This document shows positions 18,323 through 26,474 of a stretch of DNA of 46,556 bases, piece by piece. Both the position numbers and the translations under genes were made by a program. The stretch's first letter is position 1; every line of letters begins with the position of its first letter. The notes under the pieces are model-generated. The model was not told the origin of the DNA. It was given only the letters and a program-made list of their open reading frames with translations, and did no database searches. Source of the DNA: Bacteroidales bacterium (GTDB lineage Bacteria; Bacteroidota; Bacteroidia; Bacteroidales; UBA932); assembly GCA_017961175.1 (NCBI GenBank), contig JAGCXV010000001.1, positions 1 through 46,556 of the forward strand, read 5' to 3'.

Positions 18323-19219
18323 ATGAAAAAGGCTATTTTACTGGCAGTTGCAGCACTGTTCTGCTTAACTGCTTTCTCCCAGACCAGGAAAGAACTGTAT
18401 GACAGCCTGGCCAAGAGCTTCAAGGATAAAGACACCGTACAGAGAGAAAAAATCATCGCAGACTGGGAAAGGCTTTACCCGAAAGACGCTGAATTATACT
18501 CCGTTTACGCCAATCTATACCTCAGCAAAGCAATGAAGGAGGTTGTGATTATGTCAAAGGAAAAACCTGAAGACGAAGAATACTTTGTAGCAAAGGATTC
18601 TTTAGGAAACGAGATATATATGTACAGCACTGTAGACTATGATTCAGGAATGCTCCAAAAGTCCCTCTCAACTCTTGAAGAAGGTATCGCCAAATTCCCG
18701 GACAGGCTGGACTTCAGATTCGGACTTGCAAGTGTCCTGTACGATACAGACAATTACCGTGAGATGGTTAACGTCCTGTGCAATACAGTTGAAAGATCTG
18801 GCGCAAACGGTAACAAGTGGCTATGGACTCTTGACGAGAATGTCGATGACGGGAAAGGCGAAATGATGGAGACATTGCAGGGTTACTTCAACGAACTGTT
18901 TAATGAAATCGGAGATAAAGCGCTGGCGGAAACCCTGGTGAACAAGGTGCTTCAATTCTACCCTAAGGATATTGTTTTCCTCAACGACAAGGCCATTTTC
19001 GCATACGACCGGGGAGATCTTGACGGAGCCCTCAAAGAGTTTTTGAATATACACGTAATGGCCCCGAATGACGCTGTAGTGATAAACAACATCGCTTACC
19101 TATACGAGAAAAAGAAAGACAAGGCGAACGCCCTGAAATACTACAGGCTGCTTGAAAAGACCGATGACGAAAACTATGTCCGTCTGGCAAAGAAAGCCAT
19201 CGCTGAACTGGAAAAATAG
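18323..19219 (+). CDS. Exported tetratricopeptide-repeat protein
   Basis: A 298-aa protein with a signal peptide (about 1-19, ending TAFSQ). The remainder is helical with TPR-like repeats, the clearest near the C-terminus: KAIFAYDRGDLDGALKEFLN and IAYLYEKKKDKANALKYYRL (about 220-285), with weaker units around 45-75 and 110-145. Such proteins serve as binding scaffolds; no catalytic site is seen. It starts 12 nt after msrA and ends 3 nt before the metallophosphoesterase, implying one transcript. The partner is unknown. Confidence 0.85.
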   Translation: MKKAILLAVAALFCLTAFSQTRKELYDSLAKSFKDKDTVQREKIIADWERLYPKDAELYSVYANLYLSKAMKEVVIMSKEKPEDEEYFVAKDSLGNEIYMYSTVDYDSGMLQKSLSTLEEGIAKFPDRLDFRFGLASVLYDTDNYREMVNVLCNTVERSGANGNKWLWTLDENVDDGKGEMMETLQGYFNELFNEIGDKALAETLVNKVLQFYPKDIVFLNDKAIFAYDRGDLDGALKEFLNIHVMAPNDAVVINNIAYLYEKKKDKANALKYYRLLEKTDDENYVRLAKKAIAELEK

Positions 19220-19222
19220 AAT

Positions 19223-20557
19223 ATGAAATCCTTTATATTGGGTCTTTTCTGTCTGTTTGCCCTCGGCAATTGCTATGCAATGGCTGAGGACGAGGTAATT
19301 TACCATGTTGTAACAACCGTTAGCGAAAACCCGGCAAACGCTGTGACTGTCAATTACCATTGTTCAAACAAGGACAGCTATGTGCTCTATACAAAGGCAA
19401 AGGACATTGCCTTCAGGAAGGCAGTGAGGGTAGAACCTGTCAGCGTCCTGTGGAGCACCCGGGGAATTGAGAAAACCGCTAAGGAAACAACATTCTACAC
19501 CAGGCAACGCTATGTCTGCAGCGCTGAGATTTCCGGTCTTGAGAAGAACACGAAATATATCTATAAGATTGTATCTGAAGGAGTCGAGTCCAAGGTTAAT
19601 TCTTTTGTAACTGCCGGAAAGAAAAGCAAATGGAACTTTGTGGCCTTCACCGATTTCCAGCATAAGGGGAACAAGGAAACCCTGCCGCTGATCAAGAGCA
19701 TGAAAGAGGTTGCACATCCTGCCCTGGTTATATGCAGCGGAGACATGGTGGATGTGGCCGGAAAGGAAGAAGGATGGAACTGGCTTCTTGACAATGACAT
19801 CTTCCGCGATTTTGTCTATGCGGCATCTCCGGGAGACCACGAGTACTGGGCGGATGACAGCGGCAGGAAGTATCCGCAGTACGACAAAGCACATACATTC
19901 AATCATCTGTTCAAATTCCCAGGGAATGGTGCGCCGATGAGCCTGAACACCACCTACTGGTTCCGCTACAACAATGTTCTGTTCATTTCCCTGGACATGA
20001 ACAACTCCAATGTGGCAACCGGACCAAGGTTCGAGGATCAGGTTAGATGGTTTGAGAAGACTGTTGAATCCCTAAAGGGAACATTCCAGTATCTTGTTGT
20101 ATATGAGCACAAATCGATTTACGGATCCAGCAAGATCGATGCGGTTGTGGCAGCAAGGCTGAGGCCTCAGTGGGCCCCTGTCTTCAAGAAATGCGGCGTG
20201 GATCTTGTCCTCAGCGGGCACGACCACATCTATTCCAGGACTAGGGAGATAGACGGCACCTATTATCTGGATATGGGATCCAGCGGAGACAAGAGAAGGG
20301 CTCTGGATGACTCTGTAGTCGAAGGAGACGGAATCCACGAAAAAGTGCTGGACCTTAAGGGCGATGCCCTGTGCTGCGGCAGCAATATCGAGATAACCAG
20401 ACACCTGATGAAAGTAACCGTCTACAACCAGAGAAAGGAAGTTGTGGATTCTTTCACAATCAAGGCAAAAAGAAAAAGCTCTCCACGGGAAAATCGCGGA
20501 GAGCAGCCTTTCCATCCGAGCACCTTTGTGGGAGCAGGCGCCGGAATAAACTTCTGA
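19223..20557 (+). CDS. Exported metallophosphoesterase, purple-acid-phosphatase-like
   Basis: A 444-aa calcineurin-like phosphoesterase with a signal peptide (about 1-21). An N-terminal fibronectin-type-III-like domain (about 30-125, with EISGLEKNTKYIYKI) is followed by the catalytic domain. Metal-site motifs in order are TDFQH (about 142), SGDMVD (about 171), PGDHEYW (about 203), VYEHKS (about 292) and SGHDHIY (about 331). Architecture matches bacterial purple acid phosphatases. However, the GDxxY tyrosine is replaced (GDMVD), and GNHE reads GDHE, with Asp for the bridging Asn, so the metal preference and activity may differ. The substrate is unknown; periplasmic phosphate ester scavenging is a fair guess. 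Confidence 0.87.
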   Translation: MKSFILGLFCLFALGNCYAMAEDEVIYHVVTTVSENPANAVTVNYHCSNKDSYVLYTKAKDIAFRKAVRVEPVSVLWSTRGIEKTAKETTFYTRQRYVCSAEISGLEKNTKYIYKIVSEGVESKVNSFVTAGKKSKWNFVAFTDFQHKGNKETLPLIKSMKEVAHPALVICSGDMVDVAGKEEGWNWLLDNDIFRDFVYAASPGDHEYWADDSGRKYPQYDKAHTFNHLFKFPGNGAPMSLNTTYWFRYNNVLFISLDMNNSNVATGPRFEDQVRWFEKTVESLKGTFQYLVVYEHKSIYGSSKIDAVVAARLRPQWAPVFKKCGVDLVLSGHDHIYSRTREIDGTYYLDMGSSGDKRRALDDSVVEGDGIHEKVLDLKGDALCCGSNIEITRHLMKVTVYNQRKEVVDSFTIKAKRKSSPRENRGEQPFHPSTFVGAGAGINF

Positions 20558-20606
20558 TATATTCTTTCAAGGCTCAAATAAGAGTAATAAGAGTCGTTTT
20601 TTTGAT

Positions 20607-20614
20607 TAAATTTG
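20607..20614 (+). promoter_or_regulatory. -7 box (TAAATTTG) of ackA
   Basis: TAAATTTG matches TAnnTTTG and ends 57 bases before the ackA ATG, leaving an AT-rich leader with no obvious hairpin. It continues as TTTGTACGATTA, the same extension as upstream of 9635. Confidence 0.45.
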
Positions 20615-20671
20615 TACGATTAAGGCATATAATCGCTGAGAATACATTAATAAAACAATAACGTAATAAAT

Positions 20672-21880
20672 ATGATTATTCTGGTTTTAAACTGCGGAAG
20701 TTCTTCTATCAAGTACCAGGTGCTTGATATGAAGAGCGAAAGTGAACATTCTCTGCTGGCCAAGGGCCTTGTAGAGAGAATTGGAATGGAAGAAAGTGAC
20801 ATAACCCACTCGGTTCCGGGAGCGGACAAGTTCAAGGTGCACAAGAGGGTTGCCGACCATACGGAAGGCATAAAGGACGTGCTGGGACTTCTGGTTGATC
20901 CTGAGCACGGAGTTCTCAGGTCCCTGGACGAGATCGAGGCTGTAGGACACAGGGTTGTGCATGGCGGAGAGTATTTCACCCAGAGCTGCATCATAGACCA
21001 GAGGGTAAAGGACGGCATTGAGAAATGCGCTCCTCTGGCACCACTTCACAATCCTGCAGGATTGCTGGGAATCAATGCGGTAGAAAGCATTCTGCCAAAG
21101 GTTCCGCAGGTAGCTGTGTTCGACACTTCATTCCTGCAGACACTGCCTAATTATGCATATACCTATGGTCTTCCATACGAGTATTACGAGAAGGACAAGA
21201 TCCGCAGATACGGATTCCACGGAACCAGCCACAGGTTTGTTTCCAAGGTTGGAGCTGAGCTGGCCGGACTGGATTACAACGATTCCAAGATCATTACCTG
21301 CCACCTCGGAAACGGCAGCAGCGTAACTGCTGTAAAGAACGGAAGGGCTGTGGATACCTCCCTGGGACTCAAGACTATAGATGGTCTGATCATGGGTACG
21401 AGATGCGGATCCCTGGATCCTGGTGTTGTAACCTACATAATGAAGAAATACGACCTTACCGCAGACCAGATGGAAAATATCCTGACCAAGAAGAGCGGCT
21501 TTGTAGGAGTTTCCGGAGTATCTTCAGACGCAAGAGACCTGGAGGAAGCAACCGCAAAGGGAGACAAGAGGGCAAAGCTTACCCTGGAGATTTTCCGTTA
21601 CGGACTTCTGAAGTTTGTGGGAGCCTTCTCCGCTGCAATGGGTGGAGTTGACCTGATAGTCTTCACAGGCGGAATCGGCGAGAACGACCCTCTGACAAGA
21701 GCTTATATCGGCGAGAAATGCGCTTATCTGGGAGTTGACTTTGACAATGAGGTCAATAACGGACTCAGGGGCAAGACCGCTATCCTGACAAAGAAGGATT
21801 CCAAGGTAAAGGTTGCCGTTGTCTGCACCAACGAGGAGCTGGTAATAGCAACTGACACCATGAAGCTTGTTAAAATGTAA
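20672..21880 (+). CDS. ackA: Acetate kinase AckA
   Basis: Interconverts acetyl phosphate + ADP and acetate + ATP, the ATP-yielding step of acetate fermentation. The 402-aa product begins LVLNCGSSSIKYQ (N7 region) and carries GHRVVHGG with the catalytic Arg, VFDTSF, RYGFHGTSHRF, HLGNGSSV, the IMGTRCGSLDPG loop, FTGGIGEN and the C-terminal NEELVIA. The set fits acetate rather than butyrate kinase. The phosphotransacylase gene follows 21 nt later. Cytoplasmic. Confidence 0.96.
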   Translation: MIILVLNCGSSSIKYQVLDMKSESEHSLLAKGLVERIGMEESDITHSVPGADKFKVHKRVADHTEGIKDVLGLLVDPEHGVLRSLDEIEAVGHRVVHGGEYFTQSCIIDQRVKDGIEKCAPLAPLHNPAGLLGINAVESILPKVPQVAVFDTSFLQTLPNYAYTYGLPYEYYEKDKIRRYGFHGTSHRFVSKVGAELAGLDYNDSKIITCHLGNGSSVTAVKNGRAVDTSLGLKTIDGLIMGTRCGSLDPGVVTYIMKKYDLTADQMENILTKKSGFVGVSGVSSDARDLEEATAKGDKRAKLTLEIFRYGLLKFVGAFSAAMGGVDLIVFTGGIGENDPLTRAYIGEKCAYLGVDFDNEVNNGLRGKTAILTKKDSKVKVAVVCTNEELVIATDTMKLVKM

Positions 21881-21901
21881 AATCTTAAAATACAATATAA
21901 T

Positions 21902-22804
21902 ATGAGAACATTTGACGAAGTATACGATCTCCTTAAGGCCAATACCGCCAAGAGGAGGCTGGCAGTAGCCTGGGGTGTGGATGACCACTCAGTCTGTGCA
22001 GCAAGCATGGCAGTTGACGCAGGATTCTGCGAGGCTACCCTTTACGGAGACCGCAAGATGATCGAGGCTGTCTGCGCAAAGGAAAACATCGACATCAACA
22101 AGTTCAGCATCATGGACGTTCCGGTAGAGCTGAAGGCTATCCAGGCCGCAGTTACCGCCGTTCATAATGGAGAAGCTGACGTTCTGATGAAGGGCCTCTG
22201 CTCAACCGACAAGTACATGAGGGGAATCCTCAACAAGGAGTGGGGTCTTCTGCCTCCGAAGGCTGTGCTGAGCCACATTTCAGTGATGCAGCATCCTAAC
22301 TATCCTAAGTTCCTGACATTCGGCGATATGGCAGTTATTCCGCTGCCGGACTTCAAGCAGAAGCAGGCAATCCTGAGGTATGTTGTTGGAGTATGCCAGT
22401 CTCTGGGAGTTGAGAAGCCGAAGATCGCGATGATAGCGGCTACCGAGCAGATGCTGGACGGTATGCCTGCCTGCGTGGAGGCTGCGATGATTTCCAAGAT
22501 GAGCGACCGTGGTCAGGTTTACGGTCTGGTTGACGGTCCTCTGGCACTGGATGTTGCCCTCAGCAAGGAAGCAGCTGCAATCAAGAAGCTCAAGAGCGAG
22601 GTTGCAGGTGATGTAGACGGAATGGTATTCCCTAACATCGAGAGCGGAAACGTATTCTACAAGTCTAACACACAGTTGGTTCCTGGAGTAAGGACAGCTG
22701 CCTTCGTGGCTGGTGCAAGCGCTCCTTGCGTACTCTCTTCAAGGGCAGATAGCATAGATACCAAGCTCAACTCCATAGCACTGGCCTGCCTGCAGGTAAA
22801 GTAG
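21902..22804 (+). CDS. Phosphate acyltransferase (phosphate butyryl/acetyltransferase family)
   Basis: Transfers an acyl group between CoA and phosphate. The 300-aa length and motifs (EADVLMKGLCSTDKYMRGIL near residue 100, EQMLDGMPA near 182, QVYGLVDGPLALDVAL near 210, VFPNIESGNVFYKS near 240) are those of the short Ptb-type enzymes, not the long Pta form with an N-terminal regulatory domain. Next to an acetate kinase it most likely makes or uses acetyl phosphate, but activity on butyryl- or other short acyl-CoAs is possible. Placed 21 nt after ackA and 4 nt before the lipoprotein gene. Confidence 0.9.
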   Translation: MRTFDEVYDLLKANTAKRRLAVAWGVDDHSVCAASMAVDAGFCEATLYGDRKMIEAVCAKENIDINKFSIMDVPVELKAIQAAVTAVHNGEADVLMKGLCSTDKYMRGILNKEWGLLPPKAVLSHISVMQHPNYPKFLTFGDMAVIPLPDFKQKQAILRYVVGVCQSLGVEKPKIAMIAATEQMLDGMPACVEAAMISKMSDRGQVYGLVDGPLALDVALSKEAAAIKKLKSEVAGDVDGMVFPNIESGNVFYKSNTQLVPGVRTAAFVAGASAPCVLSSRADSIDTKLNSIALACLQVK

Positions 22805-22808
22805 GGCT

Positions 22809-23939
22809 ATGAAGCGCTCCTGGATTCTTCTGGCCGTTCTCGCACTGGCATCCTGCCGGGGCGGTGAAGGAACGGTAAACGGTAAGGCGGCTGCAGAAAA
22901 TGCGGTCGCCTTTGCCGATTTCCTGTCTATAAGCGGAGATACCGTAAGGTCTTTCAGCAGCTGGCAGGACAAGAGATCGCAGAGCGAAACTTACCATCTG
23001 GTACCTCGGGATTGTACCGGAATTCTTGCTTCCGATCCGATGGCTATAGGCGTACCGGTCAGGAGCGTTATCTGCATGTCCACAACATATCTTCCTCATA
23101 TCAAGCTTCTTGGCCTGGCAGATATTGTCAAGGGCGTAAGCGGGACAAGGTTTATCTACGATAGCCTGTATTCAGCAATGGCGGAAGAAGGCCTTATTGC
23201 TGACGTTGGAGCGGAAACATCTCCCGATTACGAGAAGATACTGTTTCTGGACTGTGACCTGGTGCTGAGTTACGGCATATCCGGCTCGGACAACAGTTAC
23301 ATTGATAAACTACGCGCCCTGGGGCGGAAGGTAATAGTCATCAACGATTATCTGGAGCCAACCGTGTTGGGTAAGCTGGAGTATATCAAGCTGTTCGGTA
23401 GCCTGCTCGGGAAAAGGGAAGTGGCGGATTCCATCTTTCTGGCCAAGAAGAACGAATATGAAGCTGCAAAGAGCTGTTGCCATGGAGTTCCCAAGACAGA
23501 AGTGCTTGTGAACCTTCCGTTCAAAGGTATCTGGTATGTCCCTGGGAAGGAAAGCTATATGGCTGAACTTGTGAGGAATGCCGGTGGAGAGATTCTGGGC
23601 GCCGAAGAAGGGGAGAACCTGTCTTCCCAGAAGAGTTTCGAGCAGATGTATTCCCTTGCCAGTAAGGCGGATGTATGGATTCACCTCAATCAGGCTGTCC
23701 GCACATCTGACGTTGCCTCCGAGAACGCCATGTTCCGCCAGATCCCGGCATACAAAGAAGGTAAGCTTTATAACAACAACCGCAGGGTGACCGCCGCGGG
23801 AGGAAGCGATTACTGGGAAAGCGGAGCCCTTTATCCGGATGAAATCCTGAAGGATATGATTCAGATCTTCCATCCGGAAATCGCTGAGAAATATTTCCCG
23901 GGAAGGGAACTTGTCTATTACATAAGACTTGACGATTGA
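22809..23939 (+). CDS. Substrate-binding lipoprotein of an iron/cobalamin-type ABC importer
   Basis: A 376-aa lipoprotein: signal sequence with lipobox LASC (acylated Cys about residue 16). The mature part fits the periplasmic-binding fold of the BtuF/FecB/FepB class: VRSVICMSTTYLPHIKLLG near residue 80 and a second lobe with LVNLPFKGIWYVPG and YMAELVRNAGGEIL near 240-265. Ligand is most likely a siderophore, heme or cobamide, but cannot be read from the sequence. No permease or ATPase gene lies nearby, so it must work with one encoded elsewhere. It ends 1 nt before the flavoprotein. Confidence 0.85.
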   Translation: MKRSWILLAVLALASCRGGEGTVNGKAAAENAVAFADFLSISGDTVRSFSSWQDKRSQSETYHLVPRDCTGILASDPMAIGVPVRSVICMSTTYLPHIKLLGLADIVKGVSGTRFIYDSLYSAMAEEGLIADVGAETSPDYEKILFLDCDLVLSYGISGSDNSYIDKLRALGRKVIVINDYLEPTVLGKLEYIKLFGSLLGKREVADSIFLAKKNEYEAAKSCCHGVPKTEVLVNLPFKGIWYVPGKESYMAELVRNAGGEILGAEEGENLSSQKSFEQMYSLASKADVWIHLNQAVRTSDVASENAMFRQIPAYKEGKLYNNNRRVTAAGGSDYWESGALYPDEILKDMIQIFHPEIAEKYFPGRELVYYIRLDD

Positions 23940-23940
23940 T

Positions 23941-25200
23941 ATGGTTTACGATCTTGCAATAGTTGGTGGAGGAGCTGCGGGCCTTATGGCAGCAGCTTGG
24001 ATAACAGAGCAGTACAAGGATGCTGAGACTCGGCCTTCTGTGGTGCTGCTGGAAAAGATGCCACGTCCGGGACGCAAGATCAACATAACCGGGAAAGGCC
24101 GCTGCAACCTTACAAACGCCCGTATGTGGGATGAATTCGGCGTACACGTCCATCCTAATGCACAGTTCCTTAAAAACGCTTTTTACGGGTTCTCTTCTTC
24201 GGATGTAATGGACTTTTTCAAGGGTCAGGGGCTGGACCTTGTCATTGAAAGGGGGCAGAGAGTCTATCCGAAGAGCATGAGGGCAATGGATGTCACCGAT
24301 ACCCTTGTCAGATGCATAAGGAACGGAGGCGTTGTGGAAGTCCTTACGGAGTGCCCTGTCGAGAAGGTGGAAAAGAAAGAAGCATTTGAACTGGAATGTG
24401 GAGAACGGACCATTTCGTGTCGGAAATTTATTCTAGCTACCGGAGGTCTGTCCTATCCTTCAACAGGCAGTTCCGGCGATGGGTACAGCTTTGCAAAGAG
24501 CCTGGGGCACAGCATAGTGCATCCTCGTCCATCTCTTACAGCCCTTGTTCCGGAAGGCTATGCTGACGGCTCAGGACTGAGCGGTTTCGGAAGATGGCTT
24601 TGCGGACTCAGCCTCAAGAATGTAGCCATGAGCCTGGAAGTGGGTTCAGATATAGTTCAGGAAGAATTCGGAGACGCAGACTTTACGGACGGAGGAATTG
24701 AGGGCCCTCTGGGTTTTCGCCTGAGCCGCAAAGCGGTACAGGCCCTGGACAATGGCCAGAGGGTTTCAGTGCTGTTGGATCTGAAACCGGCACTTTCCGA
24801 AAGCCAGCTGGCACAGAGAATAAAGAGAGAAGCCTCATCGGGGAACAATACACTCCGTTACCTTCTTTCCAAACTGCTTCCAAGGCAGATGATTCCGGCG
24901 TTCCTGAACCTGAACAAAGACCTTGCGCAGATGGCTCCCGGAAAGGCTGCGGAAAGGCTTCCTCACGCCCTTAAGCAGATGAGGTTCAAGATAGTATCCT
25001 ACGTGGGATTTGAAAGATGCGTGGTTACAAACGGCGGCGTTTCCCTCAAGGAAGTATCCCAGAAGACAATGGAAAGCAAACTGGTTCCCGGCCTGTTCTT
25101 TGCCGGGGAACTGCTGGACCTGGATGGTGATACCGGAGGATACAATCTTCAGATAGCATTCTCGACGGCTGTTCTGGCCGCAAGGAATGCGCTTCTATGA
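23941..25200 (+). CDS. BaiN/HI0933 family FAD-dependent oxidoreductase
   Basis: A 419-aa flavoprotein with the N-terminal dinucleotide-binding motif YDLAIVGGGAAGLMAA. It also has the family signatures KMPRPGRKINITGKGRCNLTNA near residue 45, shortened as GRKINITGKGRCNLTN, FILATGGLSYPSTGSSGDGY near 170, and the C-terminal FAGELLDLDGDTGGYNLQIA. Members are annotated as aminoacetone oxidase or BaiN bile-acid reductase, but real substrates are mostly unknown. A TTG at 23929 would add 4 residues inside the previous gene; ATG 23941 is preferred. Its last codon and stop overlap the stop of the convergent gene on the minus strand (CTATGA, 25195-25200). Confidence 0.92.
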   Translation: MVYDLAIVGGGAAGLMAAAWITEQYKDAETRPSVVLLEKMPRPGRKINITGKGRCNLTNARMWDEFGVHVHPNAQFLKNAFYGFSSSDVMDFFKGQGLDLVIERGQRVYPKSMRAMDVTDTLVRCIRNGGVVEVLTECPVEKVEKKEAFELECGERTISCRKFILATGGLSYPSTGSSGDGYSFAKSLGHSIVHPRPSLTALVPEGYADGSGLSGFGRWLCGLSLKNVAMSLEVGSDIVQEEFGDADFTDGGIEGPLGFRLSRKAVQALDNGQRVSVLLDLKPALSESQLAQRIKREASSGNNTLRYLLSKLLPRQMIPAFLNLNKDLAQMAPGKAAERLPHALKQMRFKIVSYVGFERCVVTNGGVSLKEVSQKTMESKLVPGLFFAGELLDLDGDTGGYNLQIAFSTAVLAARNALL

Positions 25201-25683
25201 AATAATATCTATTGAAATCTGGTTGCAGGAAAGAGTCTGGGTTCTGCCCGGCTCGGTCTCGTATGCACTGATGTCCTCAAGTTCCAGAAGGACAAGGTCT
25301 CCGCTTCTTAAGGACATATATTCGGAAGCCCTGCTGAGGGCGGTGTCGAACGCCTCGAATCCTTCATAAGGGCCATTTTCACCGATAGGGGTGGAATCTA
25401 ACAGGAAAATGCTGGAATCCAGTGTATTGCCTTCGTTGACATCATATGTGGAAAGATGCACTCCCCAACCGCAGGTTTTGTAGTGGCGGTGGGCATATTC
25501 TTCCCTTATGCACTTTCCGGCACGATCTATCCTAACATAGGCAAACCTGATTGCTCTCAGCGTTTCTATGTTGTCCGGAACCCAATACTTGAAAGTACCG
25601 CAAGAGTCTTTTTCCCTGACAATTGCGGTATCCGGGCAAGTGTAGAAGTTGTCACTCTGGTATGGGAAAATGAAGAGATTCAT
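25195..25683 (-). CDS. Fumarylacetoacetase-fold-like protein lacking the metal site
   Basis: A 162-aa protein without obvious motif, but it lines up by eye with short Bacteroidota FAH-family hydrolases. Matching landmarks are PDTAIV near residue 18, VRIDRAGKCI near 51, YAHRHYKTCGWGV near 62 and YMSLRSGDLVLLE near 120. In the aligned segments the metal-binding E-x-E before VRI is I/F, and the Asp of the usual DxTARD is His (GVHLSTYD). The protein also lacks about 40 residues of the usual length, so it is probably not a metal-dependent hydrolase. Start ATGA overlaps the exonuclease stop, implying translational coupling. The family link is my inference from pattern matching. Confidence 0.65.
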   Translation of the reverse strand: MNLFIFPYQSDNFYTCPDTAIVREKDSCGTFKYWVPDNIETLRAIRFAYVRIDRAGKCIREEYAHRHYKTCGWGVHLSTYDVNEGNTLDSSIFLLDSTPIGENGPYEGFEAFDTALSRASEYMSLRSGDLVLLELEDISAYETEPGRTQTLSCNQISIDIIS

Positions 25684-26456
25684 TTCTTGTATTTTTCCGG
25701 ATGGACGCGTATGTCCCTTAAAACTCTCTTGGTGTATTCAGTAAACTTTCCGTTTTCCATCCAGCTGTAATATCCAGGATCCTGCTTTAAGACATCCACA
25801 ACGGATCTGTCCTTGTATTTTCCAAATCCGAACACGGCGTCTCCCTTGTCGTTGAGAACAATGGCTCCGGCAAGGTCAATGTTTCGGTTCTTCACGGAGA
25901 AATCTGCCAGGGCATCAACATCGTTCTGAAGGGTGTCGCTGTATTTTTCCAGCTGGGCCTTTAGGACTTCCATGGTTGCAACAGTATCTGCCTCAGCTCC
26001 GTGCGCTCCCTCCAGATCCTTGTGGCAATAGAATTTGTAGGCGGCTGCCAGGGTCCTCGGTTCCATCTTGTGATAGATGTTCTGGACATCCACCAGGCGG
26101 TGGCGGCTGAAGTCAAAGTCCACTCCGCACCTTAAAAACTCTTCGGCCAGAAGAGGAATGTCGAACTTGATGGAGTTGTATCCGGCAATATCACATCCTT
26201 CCAGCTGCTGGGCCAGACTCTTTGCTATCTGCTTGAAAGCAGGGCAGTCCTTGACATCCTCGTCCGTTATGTGATGAATGGCCGTGGATGCTTCCGGAAT
26301 GTGCATCTGCGGGTTGATTCTTCTTGTCTTGATATCCGTATGCCCGTCCGGGTAGAGCTTGACAAAAGATATTTCTATGATCCTGTCTTGGGACACGTCC
26401 AGACCGGTACTCTCTATATCAAAGAATACCAGAGGTCTTTTGAGATTTATTTCCAT
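25680..26456 (-). CDS. DnaQ-like 3'-5' exonuclease
   Basis: A 258-aa DEDDh-type exonuclease. Exo I is FFDIESTGLD (D13, E15), Exo II is AGYNSIKFDIPLL near residue 100, and Exo III is HGAEADT near 153 with the general-base His. A C-terminal module (about 200-258, FGFGKYKDRSVVDVL and YYSWM) resembles the DUF3820/ExoX-C-like tail seen in related enzymes. It may act as proofreading subunit or in repair; proximity to dnaN (18 nt, same strand) favours a replication link. The gene pair dnaN-exonuclease is a familiar arrangement in Bacteroidales. Confidence 0.93.
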   Translation of the reverse strand: MEINLKRPLVFFDIESTGLDVSQDRIIEISFVKLYPDGHTDIKTRRINPQMHIPEASTAIHHITDEDVKDCPAFKQIAKSLAQQLEGCDIAGYNSIKFDIPLLAEEFLRCGVDFDFSRHRLVDVQNIYHKMEPRTLAAAYKFYCHKDLEGAHGAEADTVATMEVLKAQLEKYSDTLQNDVDALADFSVKNRNIDLAGAIVLNDKGDAVFGFGKYKDRSVVDVLKQDPGYYSWMENGKFTEYTKRVLRDIRVHPEKYKK

Positions 26457-26474
26457 TTCTCGGCGATGATTCTG

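Noticed and set aside
20469..20500. CTCTCC/GGAGAG inverted repeat near the end of the metallophosphoesterase gene as a terminator
   Set aside because: It lies inside the coding sequence, about 57 bases before the stop, and has no T-run after it.
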